Assembly: GCA_020160755.1 (NCBI GenBank)
Contig: JAIUPN010000009.1
Coordinates: 137,694-190,852 of the forward strand
Direction of reading: 5' to 3'
From: Pseudomonadota bacterium
GTDB lineage: Bacteria; Pseudomonadota; Alphaproteobacteria; Sphingomonadales; Sphingomonadaceae
Length of the DNA: 53,159 bases
The stretch's first letter is position 1, and every line of letters begins with the position of its first letter. This document shows, in pieces, positions 18,512 through 26,306 of this stretch. The notes under the pieces are model-generated. The model ran no database searches. It was not told where the DNA came from and worked only from the letters and a program-made list of their open reading frames with translations. The position numbers were made by a program, and so were the translations under genes.

Positions 18512-18587
18512 AGGGGTATAGCTCAGTTGGTAGAGCATCGGTCTCCAAAACCGAGGGTCGTAGGTTCGAGTCCTACTGCCCCTGCCA
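18512..18587 (+). tRNA. tRNA-Trp (anticodon CCA)
   Basis: A complete 76-nt cloverleaf. The acceptor AGGGGTA pairs with TGCCCCT; the D-arm includes GCTCAGTTGGTAGAGC; the anticodon loop CTCCAAA carries CCA at 18545-18547; the T-arm contains GGTTCGAGTCC; and the CCA end is encoded. In many proteobacteria tRNA-Trp precedes secE-nusG. Here it is followed 12 nt later by an RNA element and a gdx exporter gene. Confidence 0.97.
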
Positions 18588-18598
18588 GGCCACCATGA

Positions 18599-18674
18599 CG
18601 AGGCCACGTCCTCCCCGCGCAGTGCCGCGGGTTCCAAGTCCGGGACGGCCCGGCAGTCCTTGAAGGAGGCTGCC
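18599..18674 (+). promoter_or_regulatory. Three-hairpin leader RNA element, copy A (upstream of gdx)
   Basis: The element has three parts: GAGG/CCTC (18600-18603 with 18610-18613) with loop CCACGT; CCCGCG/CGCGGG (18614-18619 with 18626-18631); and CCGGG-ACGG-CCCGG (18640-18653). GAAGGAGG at 18662-18669 is the ribosome binding site just before ATG 18675. The CCTCC at 18610-18614 can pair with that GGAGG, which would mask the start. A second copy precedes nuoA with the same loops but a different middle stem. The ACGG-capped hairpin before a Gdx exporter recalls guanidine-II (mini-ykkC) riboswitches, but the first loop is not the standard ACGR. Class assignment is open. Confidence 0.65.
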
Positions 18675-18995
18675 ATGGCCTGGGTATATTTGACGATCGC
18701 CGGACTGTTCGAAATCGTGTGGGCTTATTCGATGAAGCAGTCCGAGGGCTTCACGCGTCCCGGCGCGACCGCGATCACGATTGTCGCGATGATCGTGAGC
18801 TTCGCCTTACTGTCGCTGTCGATGAAATCGTTGCCGCTCGGCACCGCTTACACGATCTGGACCGGGATCGGCGCGGTCGGCGCGTTCCTCGTCGGCATCT
18901 TCGTCCTTGGCGAACAGGCGAATGCGATGCGCATCGGCGCGGCGGTCCTGATCGTCAGCGGCCTGTTGCTGATGAAGCTGTCCTCGCCCGTCTGA
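18675..18995 (+). CDS. gdx: SMR-family exporter, Gdx (SugE)-type
   Basis: A 106-residue, four-helix small multidrug resistance protein. MAWVYLTIAGLFEIVWA (essential Glu13), SLKS-like SMKSLPLGTAYTIWTGIGAVG and the tail RIGAAVLIVSGLLLMKL match the Gdx subtype, which exports guanidinium as an antiparallel dimer, rather than the EmrE drug subtype. The frame could begin at TTG 18660, but ATG 18675 has the strong AAGGAGG site and the canonical N-terminus. The conserved leader RNA element directly upstream implies ligand-controlled expression. Confidence 0.9.
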   Translation: MAWVYLTIAGLFEIVWAYSMKQSEGFTRPGATAITIVAMIVSFALLSLSMKSLPLGTAYTIWTGIGAVGAFLVGIFVLGEQANAMRIGAAVLIVSGLLLMKLSSPV

Positions 18996-19016
18996 GCCGG
19001 CCCACGCTCTAATCAG

Positions 19017-19100
19017 CGAGGCCACGTCCTCCCCGGCGCCTTTCCGCAAAGGCGTCGGCATCAGGTCCGGGACGGCCCGGCGACTTCGAAGGAGGCCGCC
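19017..19100 (+). promoter_or_regulatory. Three-hairpin leader RNA element, copy B (upstream of nuoA)
   Basis: Same architecture as copy A: GAGG/CCTC (19018-19021 with 19028-19031) with loop CCACGT; a longer middle stem CCGGCGCCTTT/AAAGGCGTCGG (19033-19043 with 19048-19058, one G-U pair, loop CCGC); CCGGG-ACGG-CCCGG (19067-19080); and GAAGGAGG at 19088-19095 before GTG 19101. The first and third hairpins are identical to copy A, while the middle stem differs in sequence and length but stays paired, a compensatory pattern that points to a selected RNA structure. Confidence 0.65.
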
Positions 19101-19517
19101 GTGCTGTCCCAATCCGTGTCCGGCGCCAATCCGGCGTCGTCATCCGCGCTGCTGATCGAATATCTTCCGATCCTGATCTTCCTCGGGGTTGCGCTGGCGC
19201 TGTCGCTGCTGTTCGTCTTCCTGCCGATGGCGGTGTCGCGCTTCACCGGCGCCCATGCGCCCGACAGCGAGAAACTTTCCGAATATGAATGCGGCTTCCC
19301 CGCATTCGAGGCACCGCGCAAGCCGTTCGACGTCCGCTTCTATCTCGTCGCGATCCTGTTCATCATCTTCGACCTCGAGGCCGCCTTCCTCTTTCCCTGG
19401 GCGGTGGTCGTCGACGATCTCGGCTGGGAGGCGTGGGGCGCGATGATGGTCTTCCTCGGCATCCTGACGATCGGCTTCATCTACGAATGGAAGAAGGGCG
19501 CGCTCGACTGGGACTGA
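19101..19517 (+). CDS. nuoA: NADH-quinone oxidoreductase subunit A (orphan)
   Basis: A 138-residue membrane subunit of respiratory complex I with three helices. The family signature [43 protein letters not shown] is complete. It starts at GTG 19101 with GAAGGAGG upstream. nuoA normally heads a nuoA-N operon. Here no nuoB follows: the next genes run on the opposite strand and end 30 nt away. The rest of complex I must be elsewhere, or a block of genes has been inserted after nuoA. The leader carries copy B of the RNA element. Confidence 0.94.
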   Translation: MLSQSVSGANPASSSALLIEYLPILIFLGVALALSLLFVFLPMAVSRFTGAHAPDSEKLSEYECGFPAFEAPRKPFDVRFYLVAILFIIFDLEAAFLFPWAVVVDDLGWEAWGAMMVFLGILTIGFIYEWKKGALDWD

Positions 19518-19546
19518 CCATGGGGCGGGAAGGCGGCCGCTCTATG

Positions 19547-21229
19547 TCATAGCAGGATGTGGCAGATGCCGGGTTGCGGGGTGACGATACCGTGCGTGAT
19601 TCGGGCGAGCGCGCTCTCGTCGACCCGTCCAGCGTCGGCGAGTTCGACCCTGAAACGGCCATGAAGTGCGCGCACAGTACGGACATTGGCATCGCCGCCG
19701 AGCGCGTCGACGATTTCCGCGGGGAGCCCCGAGGCATCGGTGCCGCCCGCCACGACCGGGGTGAGCGTCGCGGCCGCGGCAGCGCCGCTCCACGCCAGCG
19801 CGCCGCGGATTTCCTCGGCGACCAGATCGGCGATCGGTCCGAGCACGACCTGCACGGCCCTTTCGGACGGGCGGACGATACCACGCGCGCCGAGCGCGGT
19901 GAGCGCGCCGTCGTCGATCGCCTGGCTGTCGGCGACGATCAGGCGGAGGCGCGTGGTGCAGGCATCGACGCTGACGAGGTTGGCCGCACCGCCGAGCGCC
20001 GCGACAAAGGCTTCTGCGCGCGCCCCGCCTGCCGATGCCTTTGCGGTTTCGGCGACCACACCCGTTTCGCGTCCGGGGGTCGCGAGGTCGAAGCGGCGGA
20101 TGAAGAAGCGGAACAGGCCGTAATAGAGCAGGGCATAGGCCGCGCCGATGGGCAGCAGCAGCCACGGCCGCGTCGCGAGGCGGAAGTTCAGAACATAGTC
20201 GAACAGCCCCGCCGAAAAGCCGAAGCCGAGCTTGATGTCGAGCGCGTTCATGAGCGCCATCGAGGCGCCGGTGAGCAGCGCGTGGATCGCATAGAGCAGG
20301 GGCGCGACGAACATGAAGGTGAACTCGATCGGTTCGGTCACCCCGGTCAGGAAGCTGGTGAAGGCAAGGCTGAAGAGCATCCCGCCGACAGCCTTGCGCC
20401 GCTCGGGCCGTGCTTCGTGATACATGGCGAGACATGCGGCGGGCAGGCCGAACATCATCACGGGGAAGAACCCGCTCATGAATGCCCCTGCGTTGGGGTC
20501 GCCCGCAAAAAAGCGGCGCAGATCGCCCGTCGCGCCCTCGAAATCACCGACGACGAACCAGGCGGCATTGTTGATGATATGGTGCAGCCCGGTGACGATC
20601 AGCAGCCGGTTGAGCGTGCCATAGACGAACAGGCCGATCTCGCCCGAGGCCACGACTGCACGGCTCGCCGTATCGATCGCGCCGCTGATATGCGCATAGC
20701 TATAGCCGACCAGCGCCGCGAGCAGCAGCCCGGCGACCCCGCTCGCGATCGGCACGAAGCGGCGGCCGCCGAAGAAAGCGAGATATTCGGGGAGCGCGAT
20801 CGTTGCGAAGCGATTGTAGAAATGGCCGCCGATGAGACCCGAGATGATTCCCACGGGGACCTCGAGCCGGTCGATGAGCCCGACCGCCCATTGCTTCGCC
20901 GTCAGCGCTGCTGCGGCCTCGGGAAGCCCTGCGCCGATGTCGGGCGGTGCGACCATGAAGGTCTGCGCACCATTGGTGGTGACGAAATAGCACACGACCC
21001 CGGCGAGCGCCGCTGCGCCATTGCCGTCGCGCGCGAAACCGACCGCAACACCGATCGCGAAGAGAATGCCGAGATTGTCGAAGATCGCGGCGCCCGCGGC
21101 CGAGATGAAGGCGATGTCGAGCAGATCGGGCTGGCCGATGCGGAGCAGCAGGCCCGCGATCGGCAGCACCGCGATCGGCAGCATCAGCGCGCGGCCGAGC
21201 GGCTGGAGCGTTTCGAGAATCTTCCTCAT
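19547..21229 (-). CDS. nagE: PTS N-acetylglucosamine/glucose-type EIICB permease with a degenerate second IIB
   Basis: A 560-residue protein. Residues about 1-380 are the EIIC channel (start MRKILETLQPLGRALMLPIA; conserved HHIINN near 217-221 and TGVTEPIEF near 295-303). Residues about 403-478 are EIIB with the phospho-cysteine C424 in VDACTTRLRL. Residues about 505-560 repeat the IIB beginning, but the cysteine position reads Leu (TVRALHGRFRV), so this is a degenerate extra IIB. The start is ATG 21229, overlapping the EI gene stop (ATGA). The permease imports and phosphorylates GlcNAc using the upstream EIIA-HPr-EI protein. The substrate is inferred from nagA and nagB-II in the operon. Confidence 0.92.
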   Translation of the reverse strand: MRKILETLQPLGRALMLPIAVLPIAGLLLRIGQPDLLDIAFISAAGAAIFDNLGILFAIGVAVGFARDGNGAAALAGVVCYFVTTNGAQTFMVAPPDIGAGLPEAAAALTAKQWAVGLIDRLEVPVGIISGLIGGHFYNRFATIALPEYLAFFGGRRFVPIASGVAGLLLAALVGYSYAHISGAIDTASRAVVASGEIGLFVYGTLNRLLIVTGLHHIINNAAWFVVGDFEGATGDLRRFFAGDPNAGAFMSGFFPVMMFGLPAACLAMYHEARPERRKAVGGMLFSLAFTSFLTGVTEPIEFTFMFVAPLLYAIHALLTGASMALMNALDIKLGFGFSAGLFDYVLNFRLATRPWLLLPIGAAYALLYYGLFRFFIRRFDLATPGRETGVVAETAKASAGGARAEAFVAALGGAANLVSVDACTTRLRLIVADSQAIDDGALTALGARGIVRPSERAVQVVLGPIADLVAEEIRGALAWSGAAAAATLTPVVAGGTDASGLPAEIVDALGGDANVRTVRALHGRFRVELADAGRVDESALARITHGIVTPQPGICHILL

Positions 21230-23715
21230 CGCCGTGTCTCCTCGAATGCGCGGGCGAGCGCGCGAATCTCGGCCGCCGACTTGCATTGCAGCGCAAGCCC
21301 GGCATGCGCGCGGGCCTCGACCAGCGTCAGGCCGCGCACGATCTGTTTCGCTTCGGCAACGAAGCCGGGAACCGCCGACAGTTCGGTGACGCCGAGGCCG
21401 ATCAGGATCGGCAGCGCCGCGGGGTCGGAGGCGAGGCCGCCGCACACCCCGACCCAGCGTCCATGAACGGCGGCGAGGCGGCAGGTCTCGCCGATCATGC
21501 GGAGCACCGCGGGGTGCATCGCGTCGACCCCGGCGGCGACCGCCGGATTGCCGCGGTCCATCGCGAGCACATATTGAGTAAGGTCGTTGGTGCCGATCGA
21601 CAGGAAATCGGCCTCGGCGGCGAGCAGGTCGGCGGTCATCGCCGCCGCTGGCGTTTCGACCATGACCCCGACCTCGACCGGCGTCGCGATCCCCATCTCG
21701 CCGCGCAGCCGCTCGACGATCGCCCGCACCTGCCGCAGCTCGTCGACGCTCGCGACCATCGGGATCATGATCCTGCACTGGCCGACGGGTTCCACGCGCA
21801 GGATCGCGCGGAGCTGCGTTTCGAGCAGGTCGGGCCGTGCGAGCGCGACGCGGATGCCGCGCTGACCAAGCGCCGGATTTTCCTCGGCATCGATCGGGAT
21901 ATAGGCGGCGGGCTTGTCGCCGCCGATGTCGAGCAGGCGGATGATCACGGGCTGACCCGCGAGCGCATCGGCAATCCCCTGATAGGCGGCGTGCTGTTCG
22001 TCCTCCGATGGCGCGTTGTCGCGATCGAGAAACAGGAATTCGCTGCGCACGAGCCCCGATCCTTCGGCGCCCTGCTCCGCGGCGAGCGCGGCATCCTCGA
22101 CGGTGCCGATATTGGCGAAGACTTCGATGCGCGTGCCGTCGGCGCTGTGGCACGCGTCTCTGGCCGCCGCTTGCGCGGCTTCGCGCCGGGCATCGCGCTT
22201 TGCGAGCCGCGCCGTGAACATGTCGGCGTCGGCGGCCGACGGGTGGGCGGTGACATGCCCCAGCTCGGCATCGAGCAGCAGCGGCGTGCCATCCTCGACC
22301 GCGCCGAGCGCATCGCCCATCGCGACGAGGGCGGGAAGTCCCATGCCCGCGCACAGGATCGCGACATGCGAGGTCGGGCCGCCGCGCGCGAGGCAGATGC
22401 CTGCGGGTTTCGCTGCCGCGAGCGTGACAAGCTGCGACGGCAACAGGTCGTCGGCGACCACGATCGCGCCCGCCGGGACTGCGGCCCCGTCGAGCGGGGT
22501 GCCGGTCAGCGTCGCCAGCAATTGCCGCTCGATATCGACGAGGTCGTCGACGCGTTCGATCAGGTGCGCGTTGCCCGTCGCGCGGATCGCGGCGATCTGG
22601 TCGTGGATCGCGCCGCGCCAGGCGAAACCGGCGCTGTTGCCTGCCGCGATCCGGCTTTCGGCGGCGGCGAGCAGTTCGGGGTCGTCGATCAGTGCGAGAT
22701 GCGCCTGCATCACCGACGCAACGCTGCCGCTTGCGCTGCCGGCGCGCGCGGCAATGCTGGCGCGCACCTCGCCGCGCGCGGCGAGCAGCGCCGCGCGTTC
22801 CTCGACCGCTCCCGTGCCCTCGCGCGCCACGGCAATTTCGGCCTGTCGCAGTCGCGCTGCCGGCCCCATGGCGAGGCCGGGGGAGGCGATGACCCCGCCA
22901 ATCTGTCCCGCGCGTAGCGGTGTGGCAGGAGCGGGCGCAACCGGTGCCGCCGCGGGCTTGCCCTCGCCCATATCGGTCGCCAGCAGCGCGACGATCGCCG
23001 CCAGCGCCGCCTCGGCATCGTCGCCGCGCGCCTGCACCACCACCTCGTCGCCGAACGCGGTGCCGAGCGCGAGGAGGGCAACGGTGCTGCGCGCATCGCC
23101 GCGCTTGTCGCCGTTCAGCAAACGCACGTCGGCCTCGAAACCGCGCGCGACCTCGCCGATCCGCGCTGCGGGGCGCGCGTGAATGCCGTGCGGCAGCGAC
23201 AGCGTCACCGCCTGCTCGACCACCGTGCCGTCGTCCGAGCGGCGGCGCGCCTCGGCCTGCACGGGGACGAGCGTCATCAGCGCCTCGCACGCGCCGATCG
23301 CGCAGCCGGTGGTGCGGCGGCTGATCGCGAACGCCTCGGCATTGGTGACGATTACGGGGGTGATCAGGCTGGTCGCGGCGAGCGCCACAGCATCGAGGTC
23401 GAAGCGGATCAGCGGGTCGCCGCGAGCTACCGTCTGCCCGGCGGCGACGAGTGGGCTGAAACCTTCGCCCTTCAGCATGACCGTATCGAGCCCGATATGA
23501 ATGAGTATCTCGGCACCCTCCGCGCTGCGCAGCGACACCGCGTGGCCGGCATCGTGGATCGTCACAACCTCGCCGTCGAAGGGCGCGACGACGGTGTCGC
23601 CGAGCGGCTGGATCGCGACGCCGTCGCCCATCATCCGCTGGGCAAAGACCGGATCGGGAACGCTGTCCAGCGTCGTCGCCCATCCTCTGAGCGGAGAGGT
23701 GATGATCAGGCTCAT
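21226..23715 (-). CDS. PTS EIIA(Glc)-HPr-EI fusion protein
   Basis: An 829-residue phosphorelay fusion. The EIIA-Glc domain (1-145) has phospho-His H73 in EILIHIGLDTV. HPr (about 165-250) has H179 in LPHGIHARPAA. EI (about 270-829) has active H450 in GGPTSHVAIL, plus RLLDIGGDKPA, VGVMVETPAAA, SIGTNDLTQYVLAMDR and GVCGGLASDP for PEP binding. One polypeptide carries phosphate from PEP to EIIB of NagE, as in FruB/NagF-type proteins. Start choice: ATG 23715 gives the canonical MSLIITSPLRGW with a weak GGGG site. ATG 23766 would overlap the nagA stop (ATGA) and add 17 residues; given the other ATGA couplings here it cannot be excluded. Confidence 0.93.
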   Translation of the reverse strand: MSLIITSPLRGWATTLDSVPDPVFAQRMMGDGVAIQPLGDTVVAPFDGEVVTIHDAGHAVSLRSAEGAEILIHIGLDTVMLKGEGFSPLVAAGQTVARGDPLIRFDLDAVALAATSLITPVIVTNAEAFAISRRTTGCAIGACEALMTLVPVQAEARRRSDDGTVVEQAVTLSLPHGIHARPAARIGEVARGFEADVRLLNGDKRGDARSTVALLALGTAFGDEVVVQARGDDAEAALAAIVALLATDMGEGKPAAAPVAPAPATPLRAGQIGGVIASPGLAMGPAARLRQAEIAVAREGTGAVEERAALLAARGEVRASIAARAGSASGSVASVMQAHLALIDDPELLAAAESRIAAGNSAGFAWRGAIHDQIAAIRATGNAHLIERVDDLVDIERQLLATLTGTPLDGAAVPAGAIVVADDLLPSQLVTLAAAKPAGICLARGGPTSHVAILCAGMGLPALVAMGDALGAVEDGTPLLLDAELGHVTAHPSAADADMFTARLAKRDARREAAQAAARDACHSADGTRIEVFANIGTVEDAALAAEQGAEGSGLVRSEFLFLDRDNAPSEDEQHAAYQGIADALAGQPVIIRLLDIGGDKPAAYIPIDAEENPALGQRGIRVALARPDLLETQLRAILRVEPVGQCRIMIPMVASVDELRQVRAIVERLRGEMGIATPVEVGVMVETPAAAMTADLLAAEADFLSIGTNDLTQYVLAMDRGNPAVAAGVDAMHPAVLRMIGETCRLAAVHGRWVGVCGGLASDPAALPILIGLGVTELSAVPGFVAEAKQIVRGLTLVEARAHAGLALQCKSAAEIRALARAFEETRR

Positions 23716-23762
23716 CGATTTAATCCCCAAAACTTCCGCCGCTTGTTTGTGCGGCTTGTGTA

Positions 23763-24929
23763 TCATTGTGCGGCGTGAGCCAGGTCCGATGCCGTTTCGG
23801 GGACGATCCGTCCCCCAATCCATGTCGCGCGCGGTTCGAGCGCGGTGTTCAGCCAGGCCCAGTCGGCGCGCTGCCCCGGTGCGATTGCGCCGATGCGATC
23901 CTCCAGCGACAGGAAAGCCGCGGGCGTTGCGCTCGCCATCGCCGACACATCGGGCACCGGCAGACCCGTGACCTCGACTGTCTTGCGCAGCGCCGAGGCC
24001 ATGTCGAGATGCGTGCCCGCGAGCGTGCCGTCCTCGAAAATGCAGACGCCGTCCTTCACCGCGATGCGCTTGCCCTGCAGCGTGAATTCGCTGACGTCGG
24101 TTCCGACGCTCGGCATCGCATCGGTTACGAGCATGATGCGGTCCTTGCCCTTCGCGCGGACCGCAAGGCGGACGACGGCGGGGTGCAAATGCACGTCGTC
24201 GACGATCAGCCCGCACCAGGTGTCCGAATCGAATGCCGCCCCGACCGCGCCGGGCTGGCGGTGGTGGAGCGGCGACATCGCGTTGAACAAATGGGTGAAG
24301 CCCGAAAGGCCCGCGGCGATCGCGCGCTGCGCCTCGTCATAGGTCGCGTCGCTATGCCCCGCGCTGACGATCACGCCGTGGTGGACGAGGGTGCGGATAT
24401 CCTCCTCGTCGCATAGTTCAGGTGCGAGGGTCAGCATCACGCGACCGCGATGCGGCGCGGTGAGCGTCGCGAGGATGTCGGCGTCGAGGCGGCGGATACG
24501 ATGCGCCTCGTGGATGCCGCGCTTCACCTCGTTGATGAACGGGCCCTCGATATGGATGCCGACAACGCCGGGGACACCCTGCTCGATCGCGGCATCGACC
24601 GCGGCGAGCGCGGCAGCGATCTGCGCCGGCGTGTCGCTGATCAGCGTCGGCAGGAAAGCGGTGGTGCCATAGCGCGCATGCGCTGCGCCGATCGCGGCGA
24701 TCGCCTCGACGTCGACCTGATCGTTGAACAGCACGCCGCCGCCGCCATTCACCTGCGTGTCGACGAAGCCCGGCAGCAGCCAGCCGCCGCCGAGGTCGAT
24801 CTCGCGATCCGCAGGCGCATCGCCGACCGCGGACACGGCGGTGACGACGCCGTCGGCAACGGCGATATCCGCCGCGCCGACGGCGCCGCCCGGCAGTGCG
24901 ACCCGGCCGTTGTGGAAACGAAAGATCAT
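23763..24929 (-). CDS. nagA: N-acetylglucosamine-6-phosphate deacetylase
   Basis: A 388-residue amidohydrolase that removes acetate from GlcNAc-6-P. Metal and catalytic residues are visible: E128 in GIHIEGPFINEVKRGIHE, H192 in SAGHSDATYDEA, H213 in FTHLFNAMSPLHHRQPG, and the catalytic D270 in VTDAMPSVG. Length and order are normal. It overlaps nagB-II by 4 nt (ATGA). It supplies glucosamine-6-P to NagB-II after uptake by the PTS encoded next. Confidence 0.96.
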   Translation of the reverse strand: MIFRFHNGRVALPGGAVGAADIAVADGVVTAVSAVGDAPADREIDLGGGWLLPGFVDTQVNGGGGVLFNDQVDVEAIAAIGAAHARYGTTAFLPTLISDTPAQIAAALAAVDAAIEQGVPGVVGIHIEGPFINEVKRGIHEAHRIRRLDADILATLTAPHRGRVMLTLAPELCDEEDIRTLVHHGVIVSAGHSDATYDEAQRAIAAGLSGFTHLFNAMSPLHHRQPGAVGAAFDSDTWCGLIVDDVHLHPAVVRLAVRAKGKDRIMLVTDAMPSVGTDVSEFTLQGKRIAVKDGVCIFEDGTLAGTHLDMASALRKTVEVTGLPVPDVSAMASATPAAFLSLEDRIGAIAPGQRADWAWLNTALEPRATWIGGRIVPETASDLAHAAQ

Positions 24930-25963
24930 AAAGTCTCGGTAACCTTGTTGAGATGCGGAGGCGAGTCGGGGTTATGGCCGCGGGCGAGCGCCAGCGCGCT
25001 TGCCATGCGGTAAAAGCTCTGGATCATCAGGATCGGTTCGATCGCCGGATGCGCTGCGATCGCGGGCAGGTCTCCGCCCACCGGATCGGCAAGCAGGACG
25101 GTCGCGTTCCGGGCGCGGAATTCATCGGCGACGGTGCGAACGCCCGCAGCGGCGCGGTCGGTGCCGCCGAACGCGAGGACGTGAAAGGCCGCGCCGACGA
25201 TCGCCATCGGGCCGTGACGCACCTCGGCGGCGCTAAAGCTTTCGGCGTGGAGCCCCGAGGTCTCCTTGAATTTGAGCGCCGCCTCCTGCGCCACGCCAAG
25301 GCCATAACCGCGTCCGAGGACGAACAGGTTCGTCGCGCCCTGAAACGCGCCGACCGCGGGCGACCAGTCGAGCGCGAATGCTTGCATGAGCTGGGCGGGG
25401 AGGGCGGTCAGCGCGGTGTCGAGCGCCGCATCTCCAGTCCAGGCGGCAACGAGTGCCGCGATGGCGGCGAGCGAGGCGATATAGGATTTGGTCGCCGCCA
25501 CCGACCGCTCGACACCCGCCGAAAGCGGGATGATGACGTCGGCAAGGTCCGCGAGTGGAGAGCTTTCGGCATTGACCAGCGCGACGACGAACGCGCCGGC
25601 ATCGCGCTGTTGTTGGACGGCGGCGAGCAGGTCGGGGCTTTTCCCCGATTGCGAGATCGCAAGGCACAGCCGGTTCCCGGCAACGGCGGGGGCGTCATAG
25701 AGCGAGGCGATCGACAGCGCCGCCGATGCGGTCGGCGTCCCCGTCATCGTTTCGATCAGATATTTTGCATAGGTCGCGGCATGATCGGACGACCCGCGCG
25801 CGCAGGTGACGACGGCGACGGGGGGCGCGGCGCGCAGACGCTGGCCGATTGCCGCGAACGCCTCGCGATTTGCGGCGAGCATTGCTGCGACCGCCGTCGC
25901 CGCTTCACCCGCTTCCTGCGCCATCAGCGTTTGTCGTCCGTCTGATGCGGCGTTCGGCGTCAT
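24926..25963 (-). CDS. Glucosamine-6-phosphate deaminase, SIS-domain type (NagB-II)
   Basis: A 345-residue protein with two SIS domains and no glutaminase domain. It has VTCARGSSDHAATYAKYLIE, AISQSGKSPDLLAAV, SAGVERSVAATKSY and the C-terminal LGRGYGLGVAQEAALKFKE ... EVRHGPMAI and HNPDSPPHLNKVTETL, typical of the isomerase half of GlmS and of NagB-II deaminases. In this nag operon deamination to fructose-6-P and ammonia is the sensible direction. It is first in the operon, with CAGGA before ATG 25963 and an AT-rich promoter region upstream. Confidence 0.9.
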   Translation of the reverse strand: MTPNAASDGRQTLMAQEAGEAATAVAAMLAANREAFAAIGQRLRAAPPVAVVTCARGSSDHAATYAKYLIETMTGTPTASAALSIASLYDAPAVAGNRLCLAISQSGKSPDLLAAVQQQRDAGAFVVALVNAESSPLADLADVIIPLSAGVERSVAATKSYIASLAAIAALVAAWTGDAALDTALTALPAQLMQAFALDWSPAVGAFQGATNLFVLGRGYGLGVAQEAALKFKETSGLHAESFSAAEVRHGPMAIVGAAFHVLAFGGTDRAAAGVRTVADEFRARNATVLLADPVGGDLPAIAAHPAIEPILMIQSFYRMASALALARGHNPDSPPHLNKVTETL

Positions 25964-26306
25964 GAAATCCTGTCTCCCGGTCGGTGCTATGCGGTCACTC
26001 GATATATTGGTACTATATAGGTTATATATGTCCTATCAAGATATATGTTTGCTGCGGCCGGATTTTGACCGGAAACCTCTTGAAGAGCAGCCGTTTTATC
26101 GGATTTCAGTCATTCTTTGTTGCATGTTTTATGGCCACGGCCGGGCTGCGGGTGGTGGGTAGTCTTGTAGCGTATTGGTAATAAACGGCGGTCGATTGGT
26201 CCTGTGCAGATCGTGGAGACCGCGAGGATTCGGTTGCGCATTGCGTTGCAGGCGCGGGCCGCCGCGAGGCCTGGCCGGGGTTCGCGCAGGAGCTTTCTTG
26301 CGAGGC
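25964..26306. promoter_or_regulatory. AT-rich regulatory gap upstream of the nag operon
   Basis: This 343-bp gap has no credible gene. It holds the nag operon promoter (minus strand) and the 3' flank of the GntR gene. Its left part is strikingly AT-rich for this GC-rich DNA (about 25999-26060), with the palindrome CTATATAG at 26013-26020 directly next to ATTGGTA (26006-26012). A second ATTGGTA is at 26174-26180. These resemble HutC-type GntR operator half-sites, and the same heptamer recurs before the gntR gene. Confidence 0.5.

Noticed and set aside
18512..18587. tRNA-Trp as an integration attachment site
   Set aside because: No repeat of the tRNA 3' end and no integrase were seen in the window.
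18599..18674. Firm call of a guanidine-II riboswitch
   Set aside because: Only one of the two expected ACGR loops is present (ACGG; the other is CCACGT), so only a neutral RNA-element call is made.
19559..21466. 635-codon plus-strand open frame over nagE
   Set aside because: Antisense shadow; low-complexity charged translation. The minus-strand nagE has full EIIC/EIIB motifs.
21230..23683. In-frame upstream extension of nagE giving a 1378-residue protein
   Set aside because: The extension is the out-of-frame copy of the EIIA-HPr-EI gene. The real start at 21229 overlaps that gene's stop.
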